DNA of 64,000 nt from Galeruca laticollis. Its lineage: Eukaryota; Arthropoda; Insecta; Coleoptera; Chrysomelidae. This document shows positions 22,436-34,259 of this stretch, piece by piece. How positions within the stretch are numbered: position 1 is the stretch's first letter; the number at the start of each line of letters is the position of its first letter. The DNA is taken from contig OY998175.1 of NCBI GenBank assembly GCA_963921935.1, positions 162,376,809 through 162,440,808 on the forward strand. Reading direction: 5' to 3'. The notes below the pieces were generated by a model. That model made no database searches. It was not told the DNA's origin and saw nothing but the letters and a program-made list of their open reading frames with translations. A program made the position numbers and the translations under genes.

Positions 22436-23105
22436 GTAAGGTGGGGTTAGGATGAAATTTTAATGTCAAGTAAACCTGAGTTTGTATAATATCAGTTAAT
22501 TCAAGGACATTCTGAACATTAAAAAAATTGTAATTCCGTGTAATCAACGATTACGCTGATATTTTTTAAAGACTTAAAGGTTAAAGTTCATCCCTCATGT
22601 ATTCAATCAGATTTGTTGGTACGCATGTCAACATAATATGACATTTCTGGTTTTTGTACTTCCCTATATGAAAATAGATCTTTAAAACTTATATGTATTA
22701 TATAAATAATATTTAATCTTCCATTACAAAATTCACAATTGTTTTCTTTTTTATGTGATTTAGATACTGTAGCTATATCGTTGATTTCTCAAGTTATTAG
22801 TTTGTCCTTCATATTCCTCCATTAAATTTTGGTTATGTCTAAGGTTTTGCGTTAAGTTAACTTATTTCATTGTCATTTATATTTGATTATTTGTTTTATT
22901 ATTATTATAATATGACTTTATATGTTAGTTTTATAAACTTTATTAAAATAATCTCAACTTTTGGTATTCTAAAAAATTGCTGAAAATTCAACTACAATTG
23001 ACAGATATGGTCATTATTACTAATATATATAAAACATTTGATCTTAGTTTCTTTATTTCTACATTACACTGGGTCACAATGTACGCCTCCATTCATACTA
23101 CAACA

Positions 23106-23126
23106 ATATATATATATATATATATA
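23106..23126. repeat. (TA)n tract left of Gypsy-B
   Basis: About ten TA units. With 32384-32430 it forms one TA repeat split by the Gypsy-B insertion; the right arm has the undivided counterpart at 36121-36214. Confidence 0.9.
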
Positions 23127-25009
23127 TTTTATCATGTATTTAAAATATTGGAGTAATAACATTTACTTATTTATCAATGATCCTATATTGGGATGCTACT
23201 TTATTATGGATCTTATATTTATGAGTATTTATTTATAATTGATTTGACTTTAAATATATATTTTTTTTAATGATTGTGGGCGCCATAATTGGTTTAGCTA
23301 ACCGCTAATTTCCAATTCAAAATTTTATTTAGTAACAAAATTATGAGTTATGTAACTTTATGATACTATACCTCAGTGATGAGATTCGGCACTTGGCGAT
23401 CGGTTTTAACAAGAAACTGAAAGGTAAGATATCAAAGAAAAGAAAGGAAAAACATAGATAAATAGATTTTAATTGTGAATAGTTGTTTGAATAATGAACA
23501 TTTTCTGAATCATAATTGTATAATCATATTAATTAAACCTTTGCGTAAGTACGTTTTTTTTTATTTTTATGAATACTATTATATGAAACATATCAAATAA
23601 ATTTCGCTTCCTATACTTATCTCTATATGTTTTTGAAAGCTTCCACAAACCATTCAATCTCTACTCTAATAATTTGTTAATGTTGACGTGACGTTGAGTT
23701 ATTCTATGGTAATGATAATTCAGTTATTAAATAAAGAATGAAAACCAAGTGTGTTTGTGAGGCAAACTGATGATTTATCGCAATGATTTGGTGAGTATTA
23801 TTTCCTTTATTATTTCCTTTAATGTAATTTCAATGTTCTATCCCGATCTAGTGGAGATTGAATATCTATATCTAATAATTTTACCAACGAATAAATTTTT
23901 ACACAATATAACCTAACAAATGAAAATTATGAACGATGTTTTATAGGACAAATATGTTACACACGAAAAGAAAAGTCTATGCTTGGCATCTTCTTGTCTC
24001 TGGGATGAAACATTTGGAAGAAATACGATCGCCTATGATCATATTTGCGAAATCTTGATATTAAAATGATGTGACGTGATTTATTTCGCCAGGAGCAACA
24101 ATTTATTCACAGAAGATACGTGAATGAGCAAACGAAAAGCAGATTAATAAAGGTAAATTGTTCATCTTACCAATTCTCGGCGTTTCACTAATTTTATCAC
24201 TTTTTATTATGTATTCGATAGAAAGTTTCTGTTATTTTATAGCATCATTGTTTTTAAATACTATGATTAATTCTTTAAACTTAAAATATATCAAAATGTT
24301 TGAGATTTATAAAAATTTAGAGGAGAGTAATTTTAATGCGTCCTCACATTATTGAATCTACCCCGCGTCTCCTCAAGCTCTCAATCAACAACTTTTAGTT
24401 GTTTTTAATTTTTTGTTTTATTTTTCAATTGTTTATAAATAAACATCATTGTTTTCAAATCCAAATATCTGTTTTCTATGTTATTGTAGATAAGTTCACT
24501 TTGTTCTTATGCATTCCTAATGTCACTCCGAAATTACACCGTTCGAACTATTAACCGAACGTCATTTTACGATGACATTTTGACCTTGAAGTTTATACCA
24601 AAATAATCAATAATTTACATAACATACAGGGTTTCTGAAAAGTGTCTATAATATATAAAATTACAATTATGGAATTTTATTTTGAAATTCATGTAATATT
24701 ATACCGTGATAATCATTGTTATGTACCAAATTAATGTTTACGTAATTTATTTGTTACGTCTGTGTTTTCTGTCATGAAATATAATTTGAAGAAAAAATAA
24801 TTGCAAACTTAAATAGCAATTTTTTTATATGCAATATTAGTTGTATCTTGTTTGTAAGTGTTTCTTCACATATTTATACTCATATTTAAATTGTTGTCTT
24901 ATGGACTATTATGCAATTTATTGGATTTATTGTCATCTATTACTAAGATTCACATTAACTTAGTGATATCTCTGTTTTAATTTATCTTGATAGATAATTT
25001 TCAGTTTAA
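23127..25009 (-). repeat. Gypsy-B 3' LTR
   Basis: It matches 30497-32383 along its full length, with small differences such as CGCCATAATTGG against CGCCAGAATTGG. Its inner edge lies beside CATTCCCTAAAATTC at 25010-25024, which in element sense is TTTTAGGGAATG and may serve as a short polypurine tract. A length of nearly 1.9 kb is long for an insect Gypsy element. Confidence 0.92.
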
Positions 25010-25343
25010 CATTCCCTAAAATTCTATAGAATTATTCTTGGTTTGACAAGAATATTCTATAGAAGTTTACCTTGATTTTTTATATATGATTTCATAATCA
25101 TGTACTACTTATTTAATTAATTCCCCATTTAAATCTCTCTCAATACTAAAGAAATCTTCTAGATTCTCATAATTAACTTATACTTAACCTACTAATGAAT
25201 CTTAATTCCACTAATATTAATTCTCAATTAAGATTGACTAAATAAACTATTTTATACTTGATTAACTAAATAATATCTCTAATTCCAATGTTTCTCAATT
25301 TTTTAGTTACAACTGATGGTGTCAAATTGATGATTGGTTGGTG

Positions 25344-28300
25344 TTAAATTGATGATTGGTTGGTGTTAAATTGATGCAGCTGGTTGATATGGAAAATTCC
25401 ACGTTCTCGATGAGTGTCAGGATGTATCAATTTATAGCTATTTATTCCATGACTGGTTTCGACTAAATAAGGACCTTCGTAAGGTAACTGTAGCTTAGAA
25501 CATATTCCTTTTTTATGATTAGGTACTCTTAATGCTTTTATTATTACCAAGTCACCTTTTTTAAATGTTTTCCTATTTCTAAGTTTAGCTAGTTTTCTTT
25601 TAATATATTTGTCAGCTTGTCTTGCTTGTCTTTCTCTTGCTATTCTAATGAGTTTACTATAGTTGACTTCACTAATCCATGGTCTATCTGGTTCTGTTCC
25701 TGTAAATAAAGTAATGGGTGCTATTTCCGTAACGATATTAGGTATGTTGTTTATAAAGTCTGTGGTCTCCTTTAGACGTTCTTCCCACATACGGTTTTCG
25801 TAATATGTAAGTATCCTCAGATGCTTTATCACCTCCTTAATTCCTCGCTCTGCAGGGTTGCTATTGGGATGTCTGATACTTGTGAAGACCTGTTGGATTT
25901 CCAGATCTCTCAACCATTTTACTATCCTTTTGTTCCGGAAGTATGTAGCATTGTCCATTATGCACTTCTTTGGCTTTCCATATTTCTTGAAATAGTTTCC
26001 TAGCGATGCTTTAATGGAGTTTTCATTTGTTTTACTACAAGGATAGGTACTAATAAACTTAGAAAAAATGTCTACGATTACCAAAATGTGTTTGTTACCA
26101 TTATAACTTGGTATAAGGTTTGAGATGAAGTCTATTGCTACTATATCTAATGGATTTTCTGCTATGATGGATTTCGGTACGTTTTCATGATGTATGTTCT
26201 TTTCCTTTGATAGTTGACATAGTTCACACTGTTTAATGAAATCCTTTATGATCGTGATATCGTTTTTTGATATATAATTTTCTCGAAATATCATATGAGT
26301 CTTCCTAATTCCTAAATGATTAAAATCTAAATGTATTTTTCTTACAATTAATTTTGTTAAATTTTCAGATATTACATACAATTCCTTGTCATTCATCAAT
26401 TTATACAATATTCCATCCTTTTCAGAGCATCTTCTTTTGTATTTCTCTTCTAGTAATAGTTGTTCCTGTTTTATTTGTTCCAAAGAAAACATGCCACTGT
26501 TCCGCTTCATGATGTTAATTCCCACTCTAGCTTCGTTCGTATCTCTTCTTTTCTCTCCGTCCATTCTACTGATCGAGTCTGGTACTACATTTTGAATTCC
26601 TGGAATATATTTTATCTCGAAGTCATATTCCTGTAGAAGTAATGCCCATCGATGGATTCTGGCATTATTCATCTTGTTGGTCAATATTGTCAACAAAGCC
26701 TGATTATCGGTTTCAATTATAAATTTTCCTCCCAGTAAGAAGTATCTGAGTTTATTCACACAGAATATGATGCTAGCAAGCTCCAATTCGCTTACTCCAT
26801 AATTCTTCTCTGCTCTTTTCGTTATTCTAGAGACAAATGATACGGGTACATACATGTCATCATATTCCTGCATTAAAACTCCAGCTAGTCTGTTTCTGGA
26901 TGCATCCGTCCTTAAAATGAAAATCTTCTCATAGTTCGGATGGTATAATTTTATGTTTCTAATGAACTGTTCCTTGATCTTATTGGAGGCGTCTTCTTGT
27001 TTACTGGTCCAATTCCATTTTACTCCCTTTCTCAGTAGCTCCATTAAAGGTAATTCCAGATCAGTTAAATTTTCCAACATTCGTTTAAAATAGTTAAGCA
27101 TACCAAGAAACCCCCGAAGTGTCTTCAGATTTTTCGGTCTTTTATACTCTCTAATGGTTCTTACTCTCTCTGGATCCATCTCGATTCCTGTCTCTGTGAT
27201 CTTGTAGCCTAAATATATCACTTCTCTCTTCAAAAATTGGCATTTCTGTATGTTCAGTTTCAGTCCGTTTTCGTCAAGTTCTGTTATAATTGTCCGTAGG
27301 TGTTGTAAATGTTCTTCTACAGTATTTGAAAAAACAAGTATATCATCCACATAGTGTATCGTAAATTGGTCATATTTATTTAAAATTTTGTTTAGTGCTT
27401 TTAATAGTGCTGCTGTAGCGCTCTGTATACCAAATGGCGTTACTCGGAATTGATATACTTCCCCATTAATTTTGAAACCTACAAACTTCCTGCTTTCCGG
27501 ATGTAGTGGTATCAGCCAGAAGCTGTGTTTTAAGTCTAGCTTGGAAAAAACTTTTACTTTACTTATTTTTCCTAGTATCTATTCGATAGTTAAAGGTGAT
27601 TCATACTCGGGCATTGTACATTTATTTAAATTTCGTGCATCAAGGCATATTCTTAAATCTCCGTCTTTCTTCTTCACTATTACTACTGGATTGATATACG
27701 GGGTGTTACTATGTTCTATTATTTTATCTTCTAATAATTTATTTATAGATTTCTTCACATCTTCTTGATATTTGTAGGGTATCGGATAGCTTCTTTGTTG
27801 AAATTGTTGATCCTTTTTCATTTCAATCTTGTGTACATAATTTCTTGCAATTCGAGATTCTTCATTAATCAAACTTCCATGTTCTCTCAACATCTCCATT
27901 ACTTCATTTTTCCACTCTATTTTTCCATCTATATCCAAATTCCATTCCAGCATATTATTATTATTCAAATTTATTTCTCCATTGCCATCCAACATCATAT
28001 CTCCATTCATTTTTCCTTCCTGCCTATAATCATATCTCTGTTCCATATCATCTTCGATTTTCTTATTATAATTAATACATTTATCTACTTCTTCTATTAA
28101 CTCTTCATCCCTTTTTGAATTATTATTTTTCTCTTCATAACTAAAATCCACTTTTTCTTTATTAAAGATTATGTACATTCCTTCATAATTGATAATTGCT
28201 TTGTTTTCATACAAAATATCCGATCCTAGCAATAGTTCACATTCCATATCTTCCACTACTAGCAGTTGCACCATAGATTCCCATTCCTTGAATTTTAATG

Positions 28301-28574
28301 CGACGGTTATCGAAGTACTTGAAATAGTTAATTTCTTTTGATTTATTCCTATTAAGCTTACTTTTGGTACCTTGACGAAATTTTTCTTTGATGTATTTAA
28401 TTGATTTACGAATTTGTTATTTATTAATGATATCTCTGACCCGGTATCGATCAATATTTTTATACTAATGCCTTCTATCGTTCCATATATATAAATTAAA
28501 GTTTCATTGTTTTGTTCTAGCTGGTCCTGTACCTTTAGAAATTCGCGTGGGTGAACATAGCTGCACCAACTCAA
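25344..28574 (-). pseudogene. Gypsy-B pol: protease, RT, RNase H, integrase; one in-frame stop
   Basis: One frame runs from upstream of 28574 to 25344, broken only by TAG at 27579-27581. Domains in order: protease LIDTGSEISLI (about 28460) and LLGSDILYEN; RT INPVVIVKKKDGDLRICLDA, KLDLKHSFWLIPLHPES and the intact box YVDDILVF (about 27353-27330); RNase H ILRTDASRNRLAGVL and ETDNQALLTIL; integrase HLGIRKTHMIF with CELC, then the core AIDFISN, MDNATYF and NPAERGIKEV giving D, D, E. No chromodomain is seen. The stop lies at TIE*ILG in the RT fingers. All catalytic residues are kept, so this copy died recently or is read through. Confidence 0.93.
27579..27581 (-). other. Single nonsense codon in Gypsy-B pol
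   Basis: On the minus strand the codons are ACT ATC GAA TAG ATA CTA GGA. The frame is open on both sides for several hundred codons. It is the only visible lesion in the coding region. Confidence 0.9.
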
Positions 28575-28591
28575 CCTACCATATTCACCCT

Positions 28592-30391
28592 CTAGTGGAA
28601 AAACTGTTGTTCCGTACCAGAGGATGACACGGGAACTACAACATTATTATTACTATGATTATTGTTACTTAAATTAGTTTGATTAAAGTTTGTGTCACGA
28701 TTAGTTGTATTCCTTTCTAAACTGTTCGTTCTGTCAGTTCTTGTGTCACGTCTTATGTTGTTCGTCCTTCTCATATCTCCATCAGAGTTTCTTCTCTCTC
28801 TCCTATTATAATTGTTTTGTTGTTGTCTCCTATCTGGATAATTGGTGTACCTGTTATTGTTGTTATTTGTCCTATCATTATTTCTGTCAAATCTCCCGTT
28901 GTTGTTAGTATTGTTTGTGTCATGATATTGATTGTTATAATTATTATGTCTGTAATTGTTATTATTTCTGTTAAAATAGTCTCGTCTGTCATTGTTATTT
29001 CTATAATAGTCGTCGTTGTCACGTCTATTATTGTTATGATGAACTGTTCTCTGTACTCTATTTAGGTAATCTAATAATGATTGGAAATTTGTTACGTTTT
29101 GTATGGCTATGCCTTGCGTTACGTTATCGTTAAAGTGTCGAGACAAGAATATTATTATTTCTTGCTCGGAAATAGTTGGCTCTAAATACTGTGCCTGTGA
29201 ATATAATGATAGAGCATAACTACTCATATTGCTGTTCCTTCTGGTATCGAACTTACCAAAGTACAACTTTTCCCTAACACAATTTTGTTCAGTTTCCCCC
29301 CAATATTGTTTTAGGAAATTATTTTCAAAATCAGTGAAGTTATTAATGTTCACATCATTACATGTGAACCAAAGTAATGTCTGACCATGTAGATGAGATC
29401 TTATTATCTCCTTAAGATCCTCTATCTCTCTGATACCTTTTAATTTATTTTTAAGATATCTTAGGAAAATTTTCGGATGCATTTTCCTGGTATTCCCGTC
29501 AAATCTGAGGTTACTTTCCCCATGATTGTAGATATAATTTACCCCTTGAGTGCTACTGTTTGTATTCGTTTTGTTTTTTATATTTCCAAATTCTTTTTCT
29601 AACTCCATCATCTTCTTCTTGAAATCTTCTTTGATTTCCTTTTCCAATTTTGTAAAGTCTCGTAAGTTTCCATCTTCCTTGATTTGTTTTAGTTTTGAAT
29701 CCATTTCCCATATAAGTTCTTTTCGCGTTTTTAGGTTCATCTCCTCCGCAATCGACAAATTTAATTGAATGCCTTGTTCAACATCGTTTATTCTGGCGTG
29801 GGTTTTCATTATATTTTTCTCCACTCTGCCTATCTGTTCCTTTCCTTCTTCTCGCAGTTTATTTCCCATCTCTTCAATTTCTTGTTTCCTAATATTGCCT
29901 TCTTGTATTAGATGTCCATATAACTTATCCATTTTCTCTTCTTGTTCTTTCTTATGATCTTCAAACTGTTTTTTCATTTCCACCATATGTCCTGCAAATT
30001 TTTCTTCTTGTTGATCCAGTTTTTTATTGATTTCTTCCTTTGTACTTTTTATTTCATCTTTTGTGCTTTCCTGTGTTTTTTTAATGTCCTCTTTTATTTC
30101 TTCTTTGGTCCTTTTGATGTCTTCCTTTGCGCTTTTGATATCTGCCATCATTATTTTCATCATGTCTAGTAGTTGTTGATTTTCATTTGGTGTCGGTTTT
30201 ACGTAGTGGTGAACTTCTTTCACTATGCCATCTCCTTCTTCCAATCCTGCTGCTTCTTCAGCTTGAAGGGTCGCTGTCAAACGTTCTTTCAGTGTCTGCT
30301 TATTTCCTTTCACGTCCATGTTCCTAGTTTTTAAAAGTTCTTTTAAGTCTTCTACCGTCAGTTCGTCAACGTTTATTGTTTTGTCTGTCAT
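28592..30391 (-). CDS. Gypsy-B gag, 599 codons, SAP-like N-terminus and Asn/Arg-rich tail
   Basis: An open frame from an ATG that follows the leader to TAG at 28592-28594. Residues about 9-45 (VDELTVEDLKELLKTRNMD, then KGNKQTLKERL) fit a SAP module, a short helix pair known mainly for DNA binding. Residues about 75-290 are Lys/Glu-rich heptads, likely a long coiled coil. The capsid-like part is about 310-470 (NNFTDFENNFLKQYWGETEQ). The tail (about 470-560) is made of N, R and D with no CCHC knuckle, and probably takes over RNA binding. The pol frame follows in the -1 frame. The frame is intact. Confidence 0.88.
   Translation of the reverse strand: MTDKTINVDELTVEDLKELLKTRNMDVKGNKQTLKERLTATLQAEEAAGLEEGDGIVKEVHHYVKPTPNENQQLLDMMKIMMADIKSAKEDIKRTKEEIKEDIKKTQESTKDEIKSTKEEINKKLDQQEEKFAGHMVEMKKQFEDHKKEQEEKMDKLYGHLIQEGNIRKQEIEEMGNKLREEGKEQIGRVEKNIMKTHARINDVEQGIQLNLSIAEEMNLKTRKELIWEMDSKLKQIKEDGNLRDFTKLEKEIKEDFKKKMMELEKEFGNIKNKTNTNSSTQGVNYIYNHGESNLRFDGNTRKMHPKIFLRYLKNKLKGIREIEDLKEIIRSHLHGQTLLWFTCNDVNINNFTDFENNFLKQYWGETEQNCVREKLYFGKFDTRRNSNMSSYALSLYSQAQYLEPTISEQEIIIFLSRHFNDNVTQGIAIQNVTNFQSLLDYLNRVQRTVHHNNNRRDNDDYYRNNNDRRDYFNRNNNNYRHNNYNNQYHDTNNTNNNGRFDRNNDRTNNNNNRYTNYPDRRQQQNNYNRRERRNSDGDMRRTNNIRRDTRTDRTNSLERNTTNRDTNFNQTNLSNNNHSNNNVVVPVSSSGTEQQFFH
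28598..28604 (-). promoter_or_regulatory. Candidate -1 frameshift site between gag and pol
   Basis: In element sense the end of gag is CAG TTT TTC CAC TAG. Slipping back one base at G-TTT-TTC continues as CCA CTA GAG GGT and runs straight into the pol frame (LSWCSYVHPRE). The heptamer is not a perfect X-XXY-YYZ site, and I did not model a downstream pseudoknot. Confidence 0.5.
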
Positions 30392-30479
30392 TGTTTTTAA
30401 AAAAAAAATTCCCTCAGATATCTCAAAAATAATAACCTGTTCCTGTTACTAGCGTTATTTCAATTGTTCAACAATCGCC

Positions 30480-30496
30480 ATGCGTTGGGCTTGCCA
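30480..30496 (-). other. Gypsy-B primer-binding site
   Basis: The LTR similarity ends exactly where TGGCAAGCCCAACGCAT starts in element sense. Without the two A it would read TGGCGCCCAACG, the complement of the lysine tRNA 3' end, so a tRNA-Lys site with a small insertion is possible; another tRNA may fit better. Confidence 0.5.
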
Positions 30497-32378
30497 TTTT
30501 ATCATGTATTTAAAATATTGGAGTAATAACATTTACTTATTTATCAATGATCCTATATTGGGATGCTACTTTATTATGGATCTTATATTTATGAGTATTT
30601 ATTTATAATTGATTTGACTTTAAATATATATATTTTTTTAATGATTGTGGGCGCCAGAATTGGTTTAGCTAACCGCTAATTTCCAATTCAAAATTTTATT
30701 TAGTAACAAAATTATGAGTTATGTAACTTTATGATACTATACCTCAGGGATGAGATTCGGCACTTGGCGATCGGTAGTAACAAGAAACTGAAAGGTAAGA
30801 TATCAAAGAAAAGAAAGGAAAAACATAGATAAATGGATTTTAATTGTGAATAGTTGTTTGAATAATGAACATTTTCTGAATCATAATTGTATAATCATAT
30901 TAATTAAACCTTTGCGTAAGTACGTTTTTTTTTTATTTTTATGAATACTATTAAATATGAAATATATCAAATAAATTTCGCTTCCTATACTTATCTCTAT
31001 ATGTTTTTGAAAGCTTCCACAAACCATTCAATCTCTACTCTAATAATTTGTTAATGTTGACGTGACGTTGAGTTATTCTATGGTAATGATAATTCAGTTA
31101 TTAAATAAAGAATGAAAACCAAGTGTGTTTGTGAGGCAAACTGATGATTTATCGCAATGATTTGGTGAGTATTATTTCCTTTATTATTTCCTTTAATGTA
31201 ATTTCAATGTTCTATCCCGATCTAGTGGAGATTGAATATCTATATCTAATAATTTAACCAACGAATAAATTTTTACACAATATAACCTAACAAATGAAAA
31301 TTATGAACGATGTTTTATAGGACAAATATGTTACACACGAAAAGAAAAGTCTATGCTTGGCATCTTCTTGTCTCTGGGATGAAACATTTGGAAGAAATAC
31401 GATCGCCTATGATCATATATGCGAAATCTTGATATTAAAATGATGTGACGTGATTTATTTCGCCAGGAGCAACAATTTATTCACAGAAGATACGTGAATG
31501 AGCAAACGAAAAGCAGATTAATAAAGGTAAATTGTTCATCTTACCAATTCTCGGCGTTTCACTAATTTTATCACTTTTTATTATGTATTCGATAGAAAGT
31601 TTCTGTTATTTTATAGCATCATTGTTTTTAAATACTATGATTAATTCTTTAAACTTAAAATATATCAAAATGTTTGAGATTTATAAAAATTTAGAGGAGA
31701 GTAATTTTAATGCGTCCTCACATTATTGAATCTACCCCGCGTCTCCTCAAGCTCTCAATCAACAACTTTTAGTTGTTTTTAATTTTTTGTTTTATTTTTC
31801 AATTGTTTATAAATAAACATCATTGTTTTCAAATCCAAATATCTGTTTTCTATGTTATTGTAGATAAGTTCACTTTGTTCTTATGCATTCCTAATGTCAC
31901 TCCGAAATTACACCGTTCGAACTATTAACCGAACGTCATTTTACGATGACATTTTGACCTTGAAGTTTATACCAAAATAATCAATAATTTACATAACATA
32001 CAGGGTTTCTGAAAAGTGTCTATAATATATAAAATTACAATTATGGAATTTTATTTTGAAATTCATGTAATATTATACCGTGATAATCATTGTTATGTAC
32101 CAAATTAATGTTTACGTAATATATTTGTTACGTCTGTGTTTTCTGTCATGAAATATAATTTGAAGAAAAAATAATTGCAAACTTAAATAGCAATTTTTTT
32201 ATATGCAATATTAGTTGTATCTTGTTTGTAAGTGTTTCTTCACATATTTATACTCATATTTAAATTGTTGTCTTATGGACTATTATGCAATTTATTGGAT
32301 TTATTGTCATCTATTACTAAGATTCACATTAACTTAGTGATATCTCTGTTTTAATTTATCTTGATAGATAATTTTCAG

Positions 32379-32383
<5 letters not shown>
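30497..32383 (-). repeat. Gypsy-B 5' LTR
   Basis: Direct repeat of 23127-25009. Its outer end runs into TATATA at 32384. A 65-codon frame at 31532-31729 (plus) is identical to 24158-24355 but has no ATG and lies in LTR sequence, so it is not listed as a gene. Confidence 0.92.

Positions 32384-32430
<47 letters not shown>
32384..32430. repeat. (TA)n tract right of Gypsy-B
   Basis: About 23 TA units, the continuation of the tract at 23106-23126 before the insertion. Sequence after it (TTTATTATTATTTATATTTG) is the inner part of the left palindrome arm. Confidence 0.95.
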
Positions 32431-32434
<4 letters not shown>

Positions 32435-33146
32435 TATTATTTATATTTGTAATGAATAATTTATAATTTATCTTTTTGTTAAATTTATTTATGGGCGCCA
32501 ATTTATAATTATTCCCTTGACTGACTAGCTCAATTTTTTTTTAATTATTTATTTATAACGTTTATTTAATTAGTCGGAAGCATGAGAATCCTTCCTTTGA
32601 GTTCTGGATATAATAATCAAAGATTGAGGAAATATATTCATAATCTTACCTTTAACTTACAACCTCTGAAAGAAACAATATCTGTTAAATAAAACGATTG
32701 AAATACGACAACAATGGTATTGATAATTTAATCATGGATGTGAGAATAAAAAAAAATCAACACAATAATGTAAAGCTGATTGGAACATAATAAAATATTT
32801 TTGAAACTATTAATTTGCTTTGAACATTTATTCTTATGGAATTGTGCCACCCTATATCACACATGTATTCTTTATAACAAAATGTTCCCACTACTGCGTC
32901 GGCGCTAAATCTCCAAACGCATGCGCTGCTACAATATACATGAAAGAAGGAGGTTTTCCTTCCATAAATAACGTTTTATAGTCAACACGACGTTAGCGTG
33001 CTTGTGATGAAAAAATTTGTTAAAATTATCAAGTTTCTATAATCAATTACATATAAGTGATAATTTATAAACTATATATGTGGGTGTGTTTTAAGGTCAA
33101 GAAAGTGATAGTTTAAAGTTATACATGCAATAGCTGGAAGGAAGAT

Positions 33147-33207
33147 ATGAGATTTAATTTAACATTAATGATGCACGTGATATTTCAAGTAGATAAATTT
33201 ACGAAAG
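33147..33207 (+). CDS. Possible first coding exon of an unknown gene in the palindrome
   Basis: ATG, 20 codons (MRFNLTLMMHVIFQVDKFTK), then a phase-1 end at AAAG|GTGAGT, a consensus donor. A GC-rich block with ACGCATGCGCTGC lies about 230 bp upstream (32917), as in many insect promoter regions. Its partner may be the exon at 34260-34366, which starts in the matching phase. A mirror copy lies in the right arm. The protein is not recognised; a weakly hydrophobic start could be a signal or targeting segment. Chance ORF with a donor is the alternative. Confidence 0.35.
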
Positions 33208-34259
33208 GTGAGTATAATAATTTTATAGATATTAAAGATATAATTCTCTATAGATAAATTTATGATGCATCATATTTTATTGCTTTTGGCCTTTTTATGC
33301 GGTATATAATTCGAACGTTCTACTAAAGATTTGAGTGTACACTTTGAAAATGTTAATTGGAATTCCAAATAAGTTTAAGCAAAATTCACAGACCTTATTT
33401 TTGCTATCACTGCCGGCTGCACTCGCATCTTCAAATCTTGCAGATATCTCATAAGAGATATGCTCCTACTGCACTATTTAATCCTTACACAGGATTGGAT
33501 ACTCTTGTGATTAGTTTGATTTAAATTTTTATATAATTTTAACTTTTAAATATTTTTTAAACAATTTTGTACAGAGAGCAATCTTTTATCGACGCATCCT
33601 CCATCACCATCCAAAATCAACTTCCTTTGTTTTTCAAAATCAACAAGTATCTCAGCTTCCCTAGTCCATAGCTCACTTATTTGTTTTTTTATCACTAAAA
33701 TTGTTATTCTCCAGTCTTTTAGTTACTATTTTGAAAAACATGAATTTATTCTCCTGGAGGGTAATAACACTGATTCACTTAGATTTCTATTGTATTAAGG
33801 AATTTTAATTAAATCCTCTTTTCCTCCTACAATAGTCAATTTTCTTATATTTATGTTATTTAACTAATTTGAGAAATGTTTATTTTTACAAATTTTACAA
33901 CCTATATTATTAATTAACCTATATGTAATTGATTCTATTTTAGTTTGAGTCTTGTTTTATAGTTATTATACATAAACTCCTGATTATTTTTGTTTTTGTG
34001 ATTAAATTTTATATATATAATCAATAAGCAATGATTTTATGTTGGTAATGAAAATTCCCTAGCAGGCATTACTTCCTGTAAATATTCATTTCCTTTTTAT
34101 ACGTTTGGGCTGTGTTCCAACTATCTTTTCCATCTAGTTTCAACCCATTGCAATGAATGAATGAATACATGGTATTCTAAACTTTTGCTACTACTAAAAA
34201 AAAATATGTAAATAATGTTAAGTTATCGTTAGACTGATTATTCTCTTCTCTTAATTTAG

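Larger units (their letters stand above)
23127..32383 (-). mobile_element. Gypsy-B: nearly intact Gypsy-family LTR retrotransposon
   Basis: Two direct repeats of nearly 1.9 kb (23127-25009 and 30497-32383) flank gag and pol on the minus strand. The LTRs differ by eye at only a few sites, so the insertion is young. The target is a TA repeat, so the duplication cannot be measured. The LTRs, read in element sense, start TTAAACTG and end CATGATAAAA, not TG...CA. There is no envelope gene: 25010-25343 between pol and the 3' LTR has no such frame. Gag and pol are complete except for one stop codon in pol. Confidence 0.93.

Noticed and set aside
24158..24355. 65-codon frame, identical at 31532-31729
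   Set aside because: No ATG; identity follows from the two Gypsy-B LTRs, and it runs against the element sense.
28771..29065. Ile/Thr- and Val/Ile-rich frames opposite and beside the Gypsy-B gag tail
   Set aside because: Shadows of the Asn/Arg repeat coding of gag in other frames.
32498..32510. TGGCGCCCA-like words (minus strand at about 32505, at 36050 plus, and in both Gypsy-B LTRs) as tRNA-Lys primer sites
   Set aside because: In Gypsy-B they lie inside the repeated LTR sequence, and the true repeat edge is at 30496; in the palindrome arms no LTR could be defined around them.
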